This document shows, one piece after another, positions 30,928 to 40,900 of a stretch of 64,000 nucleotides of DNA. Numbering within the stretch: the stretch's first letter is position 1; every line of letters starts with the position of its first letter. Below the pieces are notes generated by a model. That model was given only the letters and a program-made list of their open reading frames with translations, ran no database searches and had not been told where the DNA came from. A program made the position numbers and the translations under genes. The stretch covers positions 1-64,000 of the forward strand of contig JACCXH010000051.1 in NCBI GenBank assembly GCA_013697245.1, written 5' to 3'. This DNA is from Bacteroidota bacterium (GTDB lineage Bacteria > Bacteroidota > Bacteroidia > B-17B0 > Aurantibacillaceae).

Positions 30928-31434
30928 CTACTGGCCTCTTTTATGATAAGTTCCGGAATTTGAACTTTTGAAACTGTTATCGTGGCTATGGCTTTGCAAC
31001 GCTATTTCCAGCGCTACGCGACAAGCGAAGCCTAGCACACGAAGGCCAAAGTAAGCGGCTTCTATTACCGCTTGGTTTCTGGCAATTTTTCTATTATAAG
31101 CGGGGTCATAAGTTGAAGGTGTACCTGAATTGTTTGAGTTGTTTTGAGGGTCTAAATTGTAACCGTTAACTGTAGCGGTTTGAGAAGCGCTGTCGGCCGG
31201 GTTTTGAAAAACATCGTAAGATCCGTTCGCATAATGAATCACATTTACATTTGATCTTTCCATGGAGGAATAGTGTTTTTCAGGATCGCTTTCTTTTTGG
31301 TACATTACTTTACCGGCGCTTATTTCCATCACTCGGCATTTAATTATTTTACCGTCTTTTGTAAAAAGTGTATCCTGCGAAAATCCCGAGATACTTGATA
31401 CTAAAAGAAAAATAAATAAAGTAAATATTCTCAT
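30928..31434 (-). CDS. secreted hypothetical protein, paralogue of 31569..32090
   Basis: DTLFTKDGKIIKCRVMEISAGKVMYQK...VIHYANGSYDVFQNP aligns with the neighbour. Confidence 0.65.
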   Translation of the reverse strand: MRIFTLFIFLLVSSISGFSQDTLFTKDGKIIKCRVMEISAGKVMYQKESDPEKHYSSMERSNVNVIHYANGSYDVFQNPADSASQTATVNGYNLDPQNNSNNSGTPSTYDPAYNRKIARNQAVIEAAYFGLRVLGFACRVALEIALQSHSHDNSFKSSNSGTYHKRGQ

Positions 31435-31568
31435 AATTAAAAGCTAAGCGGTTAAATAAAGATCAGTAATTAAAACAAGGACGTATATTTTAAGATGTTA
31501 AAAAAACTAAAGAACATTCATTAAAGCACAAAAAAAGAATGCCTAAGAGTATCACTTTTATTAAAATT

Positions 31569-32090
31569 TTATCTGCGGTGACCGTAATGTCCGCCATGAT
31601 GCCCACCACCATAATGATGACCATATCCACCGTGATAGTATCCACTATGATATCCGCCGAAATTTCTATAATAACCTCCGCAATATGGTCTGTTCCAACC
31701 CCAGCCTCCCCAGCCCCAGCCCCAACCACCTGCAAAAGCAACGACAGGTGGAGCGGCAACAACTACATTAACATTCGGTCGTGTATTAACGTATACAGGA
31801 TCGTCGTAAGTATTATTTTGATTGGATGAAGTCTGATTGTTTTTTGAAGCAGTACCCGAATTTTCAAAAACTTCTTTTGAACCGTTTTTATAATGTATCA
31901 AAACTATATCTGTTTTATCTACAACGTATAGAGGGCCGTCAGGATTTGCCGCGCGTTTGTATTTAATTTCATGCTGGGTAATTTCTGTCACCTGACCGGT
32001 AATTATTTTCCCTTTTGTTGTATAAAGTGTATCCTGAGCAAGGGCTGTAACACCTATAAATACTAAAATTATTGCGCCAAAAGTTTTCAT
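31569..32090 (-). CDS. secreted hypothetical protein with Gly/His/Tyr-rich tail
   Basis: DTLYTTKGKIITGQVTEITQHEIKYKR...LIHYKNGSKEVFEN; tail YHSGYYHGGYGHHYGGGHHGGHYGHRR. Confidence 0.65.
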   Translation of the reverse strand: MKTFGAIILVFIGVTALAQDTLYTTKGKIITGQVTEITQHEIKYKRAANPDGPLYVVDKTDIVLIHYKNGSKEVFENSGTASKNNQTSSNQNNTYDDPVYVNTRPNVNVVVAAPPVVAFAGGWGWGWGGWGWNRPYCGGYYRNFGGYHSGYYHGGYGHHYGGGHHGGHYGHRR

Positions 32091-32213
32091 AACATGGTCT
32101 TAATTGGTTAATTAAAGGTAAAAAATAAAAATGTTACTTTATTTATTTGATTGTTAAAAGAAGTGCAGAAAATATATATTTAACAAAACTTTTAGTTTGA
32201 ATTGCAGAAGCGA

Positions 32214-32468
32214 TTAGTTATTTGTGCAAAACGCTATTATATGATTAATAAGTTCTTCGCTAAAATAATGTTTTGATCCTTCGGGATGATTTATTATTTG
32301 TTTATAACACTCGCGTAAATATTCGGGACCCAATTCTTCATTGTAAACATAAAGCTGCGCTGTTCGTCCATAAATCGAGTTTAGCTTTGCCATTTCGGCA
32401 AGTATGCTTTTTGCTTCCATTAATATTAAAGGTAAAAAAAGTTTAAACCCGAAGTATAGTTCGGACAC
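32214..32468 (-). CDS. small hypothetical protein
   Basis: 84-aa ORF. Confidence 0.4.
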   Translation of the reverse strand: MSELYFGFKLFLPLILMEAKSILAEMAKLNSIYGRTAQLYVYNEELGPEYLRECYKQIINHPEGSKHYFSEELINHIIAFCTNN

Positions 32469-32490
32469 TTTTTAACAGTTATTTAAGATT

Positions 32491-32718
32491 TTGCAGATGG
32501 ATATGACGAAAGGCTATAGTAGTAACTTAGGGCAATTTGGCCGAAAAGTAAAGCAGTACAGGATAAGACGAGGTCTTACACAGGGAGAATTGTCTGCCGG
32601 TGTAAATTGTGATGTAAGAACCATCCAAAACATCGAAGCGGGCAAAGCCAACGTAACTTTAAAAATAATTTATTCGCTTTGAGAATTGCTTGATGTAAAA
32701 GTTGGGGATTTATTGTGA
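32491..32718 (+). pseudogene. XRE-family HTH regulator interrupted by in-frame TGA at 32680-32682
   Basis: FGRKVKQYRIRRGLTQGELSAGVNCDVRTIQNIEAGKANVTLKIIYSL*ELLDVKVGDLL*. Confidence 0.65.
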
Positions 32719-32803
32719 GGTTATTTCTTACTTTTAAATTATTCCATATAAATTTCAGGTGGCACAAGTTTAGCATATAATAATAAACTAAAAATCTGAA
32801 ATT

Positions 32804-33052
32804 ATGAAAAACCCAATTACATTATTAATACTTGGCTTAGTTATTGGAGCCGCCGCCGGAATATTAATTGCACCAGAAAAAGGAAGCAAAACCCGAAAAA
32901 AAATATTCGAAGGCGCTGAAGATCTTGCAGAAGATTTTAAAGATAAAATCAGGTCAAGTAACAGAAAAATTGATGAATATGCTGAAGCAGCAGAAGAGGC
33001 TCTTGATAAAATAAATCGTAAGCTAAAAGCAGCAGAGAAGTCTTATACCTAA
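32804..33052 (+). CDS. YtxH-domain protein
   Basis: LGLVIGAAAGILIAPEKGSKTRKKI... Confidence 0.85.
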   Translation: MKNPITLLILGLVIGAAAGILIAPEKGSKTRKKIFEGAEDLAEDFKDKIRSSNRKIDEYAEAAEEALDKINRKLKAAEKSYT

Positions 33053-33099
33053 TAAAAATTATCATTACAGATCCAAAATATTTTTTTATGGATTTAAAA

Positions 33100-33140
33100 A
33101 ACACAAAGCCCTTTTCAGATTTTGAAAAGGGCTTTGTGTT
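33100..33140. terminator. intrinsic-type hairpin
   Basis: aacacaaagcccttttca-gattt-tgaaaagggctttgtgtt, perfect 18-bp stem. Confidence 0.85.
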
Positions 33141-33351
33141 TAAATCAAAACCAGCCATTTAATAAATTAAAAAAGCAAGAATAAAATTAAGAAGCCCGCA
33201 AGAATAAGCTTGCTTATCTCTATCTTTCAGCAAACTATTGAAGTAATAGAACCACTTCTGGATATACGACTTTTTCTAAAAAATAACGATTCTGGAATTA
33301 GGCTTGGCGCGTTACATCAAAAGCATAACTTTCGGTTCTTTTAAAAATAAA

Positions 33352-33379
33352 AAAGACCCTTTCTTGAGAAAGGGTCTTT
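33352..33379 (-). terminator. hairpin downstream of tRNA-Val
   Basis: aaagaccctttct..agaaagggtcttt inverted repeat with flanking A/T run. Confidence 0.7.
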
Positions 33380-33391
33380 ACTTTGTTGAAG

Positions 33392-33466
33392 TGGGAACTA
33401 CTGGGTTCGAACCAGTGACCCCCTGCTTGTAAGGCAGGTGCTCTGAACCAGCTGAGCTAAGCTCCC
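33392..33466 (-). tRNA. tRNA-Val (anticodon TAC)
   Basis: GGGAGCTTAGCTCAGCTGGTTCAGAGCACCTGCCTTACAAGCAGGGGGTCACTGGTTCGAACCCAGTAGTTCCC; acceptor, D, anticodon and T arms all pair. Confidence 0.95.
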
Positions 33467-33490
33467 AATTTTTTTAGAGATTTGGACTCT

Positions 33491-33535
33491 GGTGCTCTGA
33501 GCCTCCCGATAGCTATCGGGAGAGCTAAGCTCCCA
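33491..33535 (-). repeat. partial tRNA-Val 5' duplicate with inserted 20-bp palindrome CTCCCGATAGCTATCGGGAG
   Basis: ggtgctctga + agctaagctccca are repeated from the adjacent tRNA; the palindrome lies between them. Confidence 0.75.
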
Positions 33536-33587
33536 AAATTTTTGGTGTGCAAATGTAAACGATAAATCTTAATTATTCAAAAAATAA

Positions 33588-34370
33588 TTAATTATTTTTT
33601 ACATCTTCTAATCCTGAATCCGGAATCAACATGCCGTCTACCAAAACCCGACCACAATGTTCACACACAATGATCTTTTTGTTTAAACGAATGTCTAACT
33701 GACGTTGTGGTGGAATCTTATTATAACATCCGCCGCAAGCATCACGTTCTACTGCTACAACCGCTAAACCGTTACGTGAGTTAGCACGGATACGTTTGTA
33801 TGCATTTAATAAACGATCTTCTATTTGTGCAGAAGCGCTTTCGCTTTCTTTAATTAATTGTTTTTCTTCTTTCTCTGTTTCAGCAATGATCTCATCTAAC
33901 TCACCTTTCTTTGCTTTAAGATCTTTACTTCTTTCTTCAAATTCTACTTTACTTTTTTCAAGTAATTCACTTTTTATAGTAACACTTGCTTTAGCTTCCT
34001 TCATACGTTTTTCAGCCAATTGGATCTCTAAGTTCTGAAATTCAATTTCTTTTGTAATGGCATCGTACTCGCGGTTATTACGAACTTTACCTTGCTGTTG
34101 CTCGTACTTTTTAATGTTCGCTGTAAAATCTTTAATAGCTTGTTTCTTTTCACTTAAAGTAGTATCAAGTTCCGCTACTTCTTCTTCCACATTCTTTAAA
34201 CGGGTCTCTAAACCTAAAACGGTGTCCTCAAGATCGCTAACCTCTAAAGGTAACTCACCTCTAACTGTTCTTAATTTATCGATCTTGCTATCAATTAATT
34301 GTAATTGATAAAGCGACTTTAATTTTCCTTCAACCGAAGCGTCAATTTTTTCTTTAATTTTTGCAGCCAT
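33588..34370 (-). CDS. coiled-coil protein with C4 zinc ribbon
   Basis: Long helical coiled coil then CGGCYNKIPPQRQLDIRLNKKIIVCEHCGRVLV. Confidence 0.88.
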   Translation of the reverse strand: MAAKIKEKIDASVEGKLKSLYQLQLIDSKIDKLRTVRGELPLEVSDLEDTVLGLETRLKNVEEEVAELDTTLSEKKQAIKDFTANIKKYEQQQGKVRNNREYDAITKEIEFQNLEIQLAEKRMKEAKASVTIKSELLEKSKVEFEERSKDLKAKKGELDEIIAETEKEEKQLIKESESASAQIEDRLLNAYKRIRANSRNGLAVVAVERDACGGCYNKIPPQRQLDIRLNKKIIVCEHCGRVLVDGMLIPDSGLEDVKNN

Positions 34371-34373
34371 GTT

Positions 34374-35474
34374 CTAAAAATAGTTTATCGGATTTGTATT
34401 TGATTTTGATAAACGGATTGCAAATGTAGGAAATTTATTCTGAATTATCTCATAAAAAATTTCAGGAGTAAATTGCTCTGTTTCAAAGTGCCCCGCGTCC
34501 ACCAGCAATAGTTTATTTTCTGCGTCAAAAAACTCGTGATACTTAAAATCTGATGTTATAAAGGCGTCTGCACCGCTATTTATGGCATTATTCAGTAAAA
34601 AACGACCACTTCCGCCACAAATTGCCACTTTTTTGATGGATTTTCCCAACTTTTTGGTGTGTTTTAAACAACCACTCATTAAACACTTTTTAACGTGGGC
34701 TAAAAAATCATCCTCGTTCATTTCCTTATCCAGCTCGCCTATCATGCCACTGCCAATTTGCAAGTGCTTGTTGGCAATAGAATAAATGTCGTATGCTACT
34801 TCCTCGTATGGATGCGTCTTTAGAAGGGTAGAGATGATAACTGGTTCTTTATTGAACTCAAAAACAGTTTCAATTCTTATTTCTTTTTCCTCGCTTAATT
34901 CTCCGGGTTTACCTAGAAATGGCGTTGTGTTTGTATTTCCTTTAAAAGTACCGGTGCCTTCTAAATTAAAACTGCAGTTAGAATAGTTGCCAATATTGCC
35001 GGCTCCGGCGTCAAACAAGGCTTGTAGCACTGACTGATGATGACTGGCTGGAACAAAGGTGACGATTTTTTTTAATAAGTTACCCTTAGGTGCCAGTATT
35101 TGCAGGCTCTTTAAACCTAATTTATCGCCCATTTTTTTATTTACGCCCAGCTTTACATTGTCTAAATTGGTATGTGCCGCATAAATAGCAATGTTGTTTT
35201 GTATGGCTTTTATAATCGTTCTTTCAACATAATTATTACCATTAATTTTTTTTAAGCCAGTAAATAAAATGGGGTGGTGCGCAATTATTAAATTACAATT
35301 GTTTTTTATGGCCTCGTCAATCACCTCCTCGGTACAATCCAGGCTTAATAAAGCGCCGGTAATGGTTTGGTCTTTTTGTCCGGTTATAAGCCCGCAATTA
35401 TCATAATCCTCCTGGTAGGCAAGCGGTGCAAAATTTTCAATTTCGGTAATTATTTCGCGGACGGTCATAGGCAA
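34374..35474 (-). CDS. Nif3-like dinuclear metal centre protein
   Basis: IIAHHPILFTGLKKI, YAAHTNLDNVKLGVN, DAGHFETEQF motifs. Confidence 0.93.
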   Translation of the reverse strand: MPMTVREIITEIENFAPLAYQEDYDNCGLITGQKDQTITGALLSLDCTEEVIDEAIKNNCNLIIAHHPILFTGLKKINGNNYVERTIIKAIQNNIAIYAAHTNLDNVKLGVNKKMGDKLGLKSLQILAPKGNLLKKIVTFVPASHHQSVLQALFDAGAGNIGNYSNCSFNLEGTGTFKGNTNTTPFLGKPGELSEEKEIRIETVFEFNKEPVIISTLLKTHPYEEVAYDIYSIANKHLQIGSGMIGELDKEMNEDDFLAHVKKCLMSGCLKHTKKLGKSIKKVAICGGSGRFLLNNAINSGADAFITSDFKYHEFFDAENKLLLVDAGHFETEQFTPEIFYEIIQNKFPTFAIRLSKSNTNPINYF

Positions 35475-35496
35475 AAATTTAATAGATATTTCTTTA

Positions 35497-35533
35497 AATA
35501 AAAAATCCCCTCCGTTTAACTGAAGGGGATCTT
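35497..35533. terminator. hairpin between Nif3-like and PpiD-like genes
   Basis: aaatcccctccgtttaactgaaggggatctt. Confidence 0.6.
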
Positions 35534-35542
35534 TGAGTTTTT

Positions 35543-37756
35543 TTATTCAACCCTGGATTTATGATCCTCTATATTGGCAATTTCTTTTAATGCGTTAAAC
35601 ACTTCGTAATCGGCTCTTCCGCCGGTTGCCTGGTCCATTTGCATTTTTTGCATTTTAAGATCTGCCGGTACCGGTGTTTCAGCAATACTTGATACGCTTA
35701 AAACAAATACACCATTATCTCCTTCTATAGCTTTACTGGTGGCGCCTGCTTTGGTTCCGTTTGCTGTACCCATTAAAATATCATCGTGCCCTAAACCTTC
35801 CACGTTATGGCTTGCTAAAGGTAAATTTTCTTGTTTCTTAGCCTCTAATCCTAATTTTGTGGCAATATCATTTACATTTTTAGAACCGCCTGCCTTGGTG
35901 TTGAACTCCGTTAAGAACATTTGCGCTTTCTTATCTTTAATAGCTAAAGTTTTTACTTCATCCATCACATCTTCTAAAGGTAAAACACCTTTATTTTTTA
36001 TGCCTGAAATTTTTGCAACAACATGTTTATCTGAAAAAGTAAAAATGCTCACATCACCTTTTTTAGCGGTGTAAACCCATTTTATCATTTCTTTTGCGCC
36101 ATCTAAACCAGGTAACTGGCGATCGCTTTCTTTAATATTATCACCAATACGCTTGGTTAATTTTTTTGCATCAACTGCTTTATCAAATAATTCGCCGGTG
36201 TTATTTTCGCCTGCAAATTGATTTGCCTGTGCAAAAATGTTTTGGTTGGTCTCATCACTTGGTGCAATTAATTTAAAGATCTGGGCTACTTTATATGAGT
36301 TGTGACGCGTTTTACTTACATCTAAAACTTCAATAATGTGGTAACCAAATTGTGTTTGCACAACAGATATATTTCCTTTTGTGCCCATTAAACCGGCATC
36401 TTTAAAAGGTTGAACAAATCCTTTGTTCTCGTCAAACCAACCGTAATCGCCGCCATTTGTCTTGCTGCCGCCATCTTCACTGATCGTTTTTACCAAAGTA
36501 TCAAAAGTTACTCTTTTCTCTTTTATTAATACCAATAAACTATCAGCTGTTTTTTTAGCTTGTGCCATGCTGCGTTTTGGTTGTTGTGTTTGAGGATCGA
36601 CAGTGCCAATTAAAATATGGCGAACCCTTGCGCTATCAGCAATAGAATTAACAGCTTGTAATTTGTAGATCTTAAAATAAGCGCCTTCGTTATACGGACC
36701 AAATACCGTTCCTGCAGGAGAAGTAAAGATAGCAGAATCACGAACGATCATACTTTTTTTGTTCATGTCCTGGATGTTAACCATGCCGTTTTCGCTTTCT
36801 TGTGAAATAAAACTGCTGTCTTCTTTTATGGTCTTAACTTTAAAATCGTCAGCAGCCCTTTGCGCGTCTTTAGCAATGGCTTCAACATCGGAAGGGCTTG
36901 GTAACACATCAAAAGAAACATATTCTATTTTACGTGTAGTTTCTGTATTTATAAATAAATAAGAATGATCGCTATAGAATTTTTGAATATCCGAATCCGT
37001 AACTTTTACAGTACTGTCGCTTACAGAATCAAAACGTTTAATAACATAGGTAAAATTAACTTTGTTGTTCTGCGCTTTAAAGCCTTCTTTCGCTTCAGCA
37101 TTAGTGGTGTATAAACCTTTGCGGATCAATGCCGCATACTTTTCGGCATAACGCATGTTCTTAACGTCTTCTTCCATTTGCTTTACGAACATTTCCTGGT
37201 CGCCGGTAGCATTTTGTACAAACTGGCGGAATTTGATCGGATCAAGACTTCCGTCCGGCGCAGCTAATTGCTCATAGATCTTACCGGTTTTTTGATCAGT
37301 TAAACGTTGAGAGATAGTTGGAACGGGATGTGCTACAACGCGCTCATAAACTTCATCTTCACCAACAGTAATGCCAACTTTAGCATATTGTGGTTTAATA
37401 ACCATGTCTGAAACATATTGCTGCCAAACATAATCTAATACTTGCGCACGGGTAGCATCGTCAATATCGTTCGCTTGTTTTTGCTGACGGATAATATTTA
37501 ACTGATTTTCAACTTTCGCTAAAAAATCGTTCCTGTCGATATTTTTGCCATGAATAGAACCAACTATAGACAATTCGTTGCCGCCAAATATACTGGCGCC
37601 AGAACCTAACAGGCTTTCTAAAATAAAAATAACAAGGGCTAAACCTACAATACCAACCAATAAACCGGTTCTTCTTCTGATCTTCTCTAAAACACTGGTA
37701 CTTTCCTTTTTCTTATCCGCATCAACCTGCGCCTGGATGTTTTTTTCTTTACTCAT
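35543..37756 (-). CDS. SurA_N/PpiC-type peptidylprolyl isomerase (PpiD-like), TM-anchored
   Basis: MSKEKN start, RRRTGLLVGIVGLALVIFILESLLG TM, ARVRHILIG...GGDYGWF...QTQFGYHIIEVLD parvulin domain. Confidence 0.88.
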   Translation of the reverse strand: MSKEKNIQAQVDADKKKESTSVLEKIRRRTGLLVGIVGLALVIFILESLLGSGASIFGGNELSIVGSIHGKNIDRNDFLAKVENQLNIIRQQKQANDIDDATRAQVLDYVWQQYVSDMVIKPQYAKVGITVGEDEVYERVVAHPVPTISQRLTDQKTGKIYEQLAAPDGSLDPIKFRQFVQNATGDQEMFVKQMEEDVKNMRYAEKYAALIRKGLYTTNAEAKEGFKAQNNKVNFTYVIKRFDSVSDSTVKVTDSDIQKFYSDHSYLFINTETTRKIEYVSFDVLPSPSDVEAIAKDAQRAADDFKVKTIKEDSSFISQESENGMVNIQDMNKKSMIVRDSAIFTSPAGTVFGPYNEGAYFKIYKLQAVNSIADSARVRHILIGTVDPQTQQPKRSMAQAKKTADSLLVLIKEKRVTFDTLVKTISEDGGSKTNGGDYGWFDENKGFVQPFKDAGLMGTKGNISVVQTQFGYHIIEVLDVSKTRHNSYKVAQIFKLIAPSDETNQNIFAQANQFAGENNTGELFDKAVDAKKLTKRIGDNIKESDRQLPGLDGAKEMIKWVYTAKKGDVSIFTFSDKHVVAKISGIKNKGVLPLEDVMDEVKTLAIKDKKAQMFLTEFNTKAGGSKNVNDIATKLGLEAKKQENLPLASHNVEGLGHDDILMGTANGTKAGATSKAIEGDNGVFVLSVSSIAETPVPADLKMQKMQMDQATGGRADYEVFNALKEIANIEDHKSRVE

Positions 37757-37958
37757 TTCGTTCAAAATTTTTATGACTGGCAAAGATAACAGTTTTAATG
37801 AAACGGAAAAACGAAATTTCAAGGTTTTTAAAAGATTGTTAAACCCTGATTAACAATAAGCTTTCCATATTTTTCAACAACCAAAAATAAAGGCCTTTAA
37901 AATCGTAAATTTATTTCCGTTTACCCTATAATTTTAACTAAAATCACCGTATTTACTG

Positions 37959-40900
37959 ATGTTTTTAATTTTTGATACCGAAACTACAGGCTTGCCCCGC
38001 AATTACAACGCACCTTTGACCGATTTTGACAATTGGCCGCGTATGGTACAAATTGCCTGGCAATTGCACGATGCTAATGGTAATTTATTACAGAATGATT
38101 CCATTATTATTAAGCCGGAAGGCTACAGCATTCCTTTTGCCACCATACAAATTCACGGTATCACTAACGAGCGGGCTAACGAAGAAGGGCAAAACCTTAA
38201 AGATACTCTCCAAAAATTCAGTGATGTTGTTGGTGAAACTGCTTATTTATGCGGTCATAATATTGAATTTGATATAAACATTATTGGTGCCGAATTATTA
38301 CGTTGCGGTTTGCCAAATGTACTTGAAAAGAAGGCTTTTATTGACACCAAGAACGATCAAACCACTGAATTTTGTGCCCTGCCCGGTGGAAGGGGCGGTA
38401 AATTTAAATGGCCAACATTAACTGAACTTTACAAGAAATTATTTAATAAAGGCTTTGATGAAGCGCACAATGCGGCGTTTGACGTGGCAGCTACCACAAA
38501 AGTGTTTTTTGAGATCATAAAAAGAGGCATTACAAAAGTGCGCGAGATCTCTGCAGATATGTTGCCTGCAATTAATTACGTTAGCCCCGATTTTACAGAT
38601 TTAATTAAACACGAACAGTATTGGAAAGAACGCAAAGCCAAAGAAGCGAAAGAAAAAGAAGATGCTGCCAAACTTGCGACTGTTGAAACGGTTATTACAG
38701 AAGTTGATGTCGATCTTAAATTCAGTCACCTTCATAATCATACGCAATTCTCTGTGTTGCAATCTACCAGTGATGTGGCCGCACTTGTAAGTAAAGCATT
38801 GGAGTTTAAAAGTCCGGGTGTTGCCTTAACCGATCATGGCAATATGTACGGTGCGTTTTTGTTCTGGAAAGAAATTGATAGTCAGAATAAAAAAATAAAA
38901 GAACACAATGCCGCTCTTGAAAAAGGCGACATTACCGGCGAAAAGAAAACAGAATTAAAGTGTATTATTGGATGCGAAGTAAATATTTGTGCCGATCACA
39001 AAGACAAGACTAAAAAAGATAACGGTTTTACGCAGGTATTAATTGCGAAGAACCGTAAAGGCTACGAAAATCTTTGTCGCATAAGCTCAATGGGATTGAT
39101 AGATGGCGCATATTACGTGCCACGTATTGATAAAGATATTCTTGTAAAATATAAAGAGGGCTTGATCGCTACAACGGGCTCTTTAAATTCGGAAGTGCCT
39201 TACAGTATTATTAATCTTGGTGAACAACAGGGAGAAAATACCTTTTTGTGGTACCTCGAACAATTTGGAGAAGATTTTTACGTAGAGCTTAACAGGCAAT
39301 ACAAAACGCAGGATGAAGAATATGCTAACGAAAAATTATTAGCATACGCTAAAAAACATAACGTTAACTACTTTGCCGCAAATAGCAATTATTACATCGA
39401 TAAAAAAGGTTCTAAATCTCACGATATTTTATTATGCGTAAAAGATAACGAGAAGCTGGAAACCCCTAAAGGTAAAGGACGCGGTTTTAGATACGGGATG
39501 CCTAACGATGAATTTTATTTTAAATCGCCTGCTGAAATGGCGGCTCTTTTTAAAGATCTTCCCGAAGCGCTTCATAACACTAATTTGATTGTAGATAAGA
39601 TCGAACAATTTAAATTAGGGCGCGAAGTATTATTGCCAAAGTTTGAAATTGCAGAAGATTTTATTTTAAATAATGTGCAGGCGATCAACGATTCACTGGC
39701 CAGGATCGTTGCCATAAAAGAAAAAGACTGGCAGGCAAAGAATTTTAGTGCAGAACAGCTTGAACACGAAAAAGCTGAAGTAAGAATTATTGCCGAGCAG
39801 TTTGTGTACATGACGGAGCTTACTTACGAAGGTGCAGCAAAACGATATCCTGATCTTACAACTGAAATAAAGGATAGAATTGATTTTGAATTAGCAACTA
39901 TCGAAAGAATGGGTTACCCCGGTTACTTTTTAATTGTTGCCGATTTTATTCGTGAAGCAAGAAGACTTGGCGTTTCTGTTGGTCCGGGCCGCGGATCTGC
40001 TGCGGGTTCTGCTATTGCTTATTGTTTAGGAATTACAAACGTAGATCCGATCAAGTTCGATCTCCTCTTTGAGCGTTTTTTAAATCCTGATCGGGTAAGC
40101 ATGCCCGATATTGATATTGATTTTGATGATGAAGGCCGCGGCGCAGTTATTGATTATGTAATTAAAAAATATGGTGCCGACCAGGTAGCGCAAATTATTA
40201 CTTACGGTACAATGGGTGGAAAGTCTGCTATCAAAGATACTGCAAGGGTTTTAGACCTGCCTTTAGATAATGCCAACCGTTTAACAAAATTATTTCCCGA
40301 TAGTCTCGATGCTAAATTAAAGGCTTTACTAAAACCTGGCGGCATTGATCCGAAATATCTTGGTAAGATAGAAGGAAGGCGCGAAGTAATAGAACAATCT
40401 CACGCGTTTAGAAAATTAGCAGAAGAAAAAGGCCCTGAGGCAGATGTATTAAACCAGGCTTACGAATTGGAAGGTTGCTTGCGTAACACCGGTATTCATG
40501 CCTGCGGTGTAATTATTACGCCCGGCGAAATGATGAAGTACGTACCGGTTACAAAAGGTAAAGACAGTGATATGTTGGTTACCCAATTTGATAACTCTGT
40601 TGCTGAAAGCGCCGGCCTGTTAAAAATGGACTTTCTTGGTTTACGTACACTTACCATTATTAAAGATGCAGTGGCGCTTGTAAAATTAAATCATGGTATT
40701 GAGTTAGATATAGATGCAATTTCATTAGAAGATGAAAAAACATACGAGCTTTTTCAACGCGGCGAAACAAACGGTATTTTCCAATATGAAAGTGCCGGTA
40801 TGCAAAAATCGTTGAAGGAATTAAAACCCGATAGCTTCACCGATCTTATTGCGATGAATGCCTTGTATCGTCCGGGACCAATTGCCTACATTCCAAATTA

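Noticed and set aside
31490-31762. ORFs antisense or out of frame to the Gly/His-rich gene (31490..31762 and 31539..31829)
   Set aside because: Low-complexity shadows of the GGH-repeat coding sequence.
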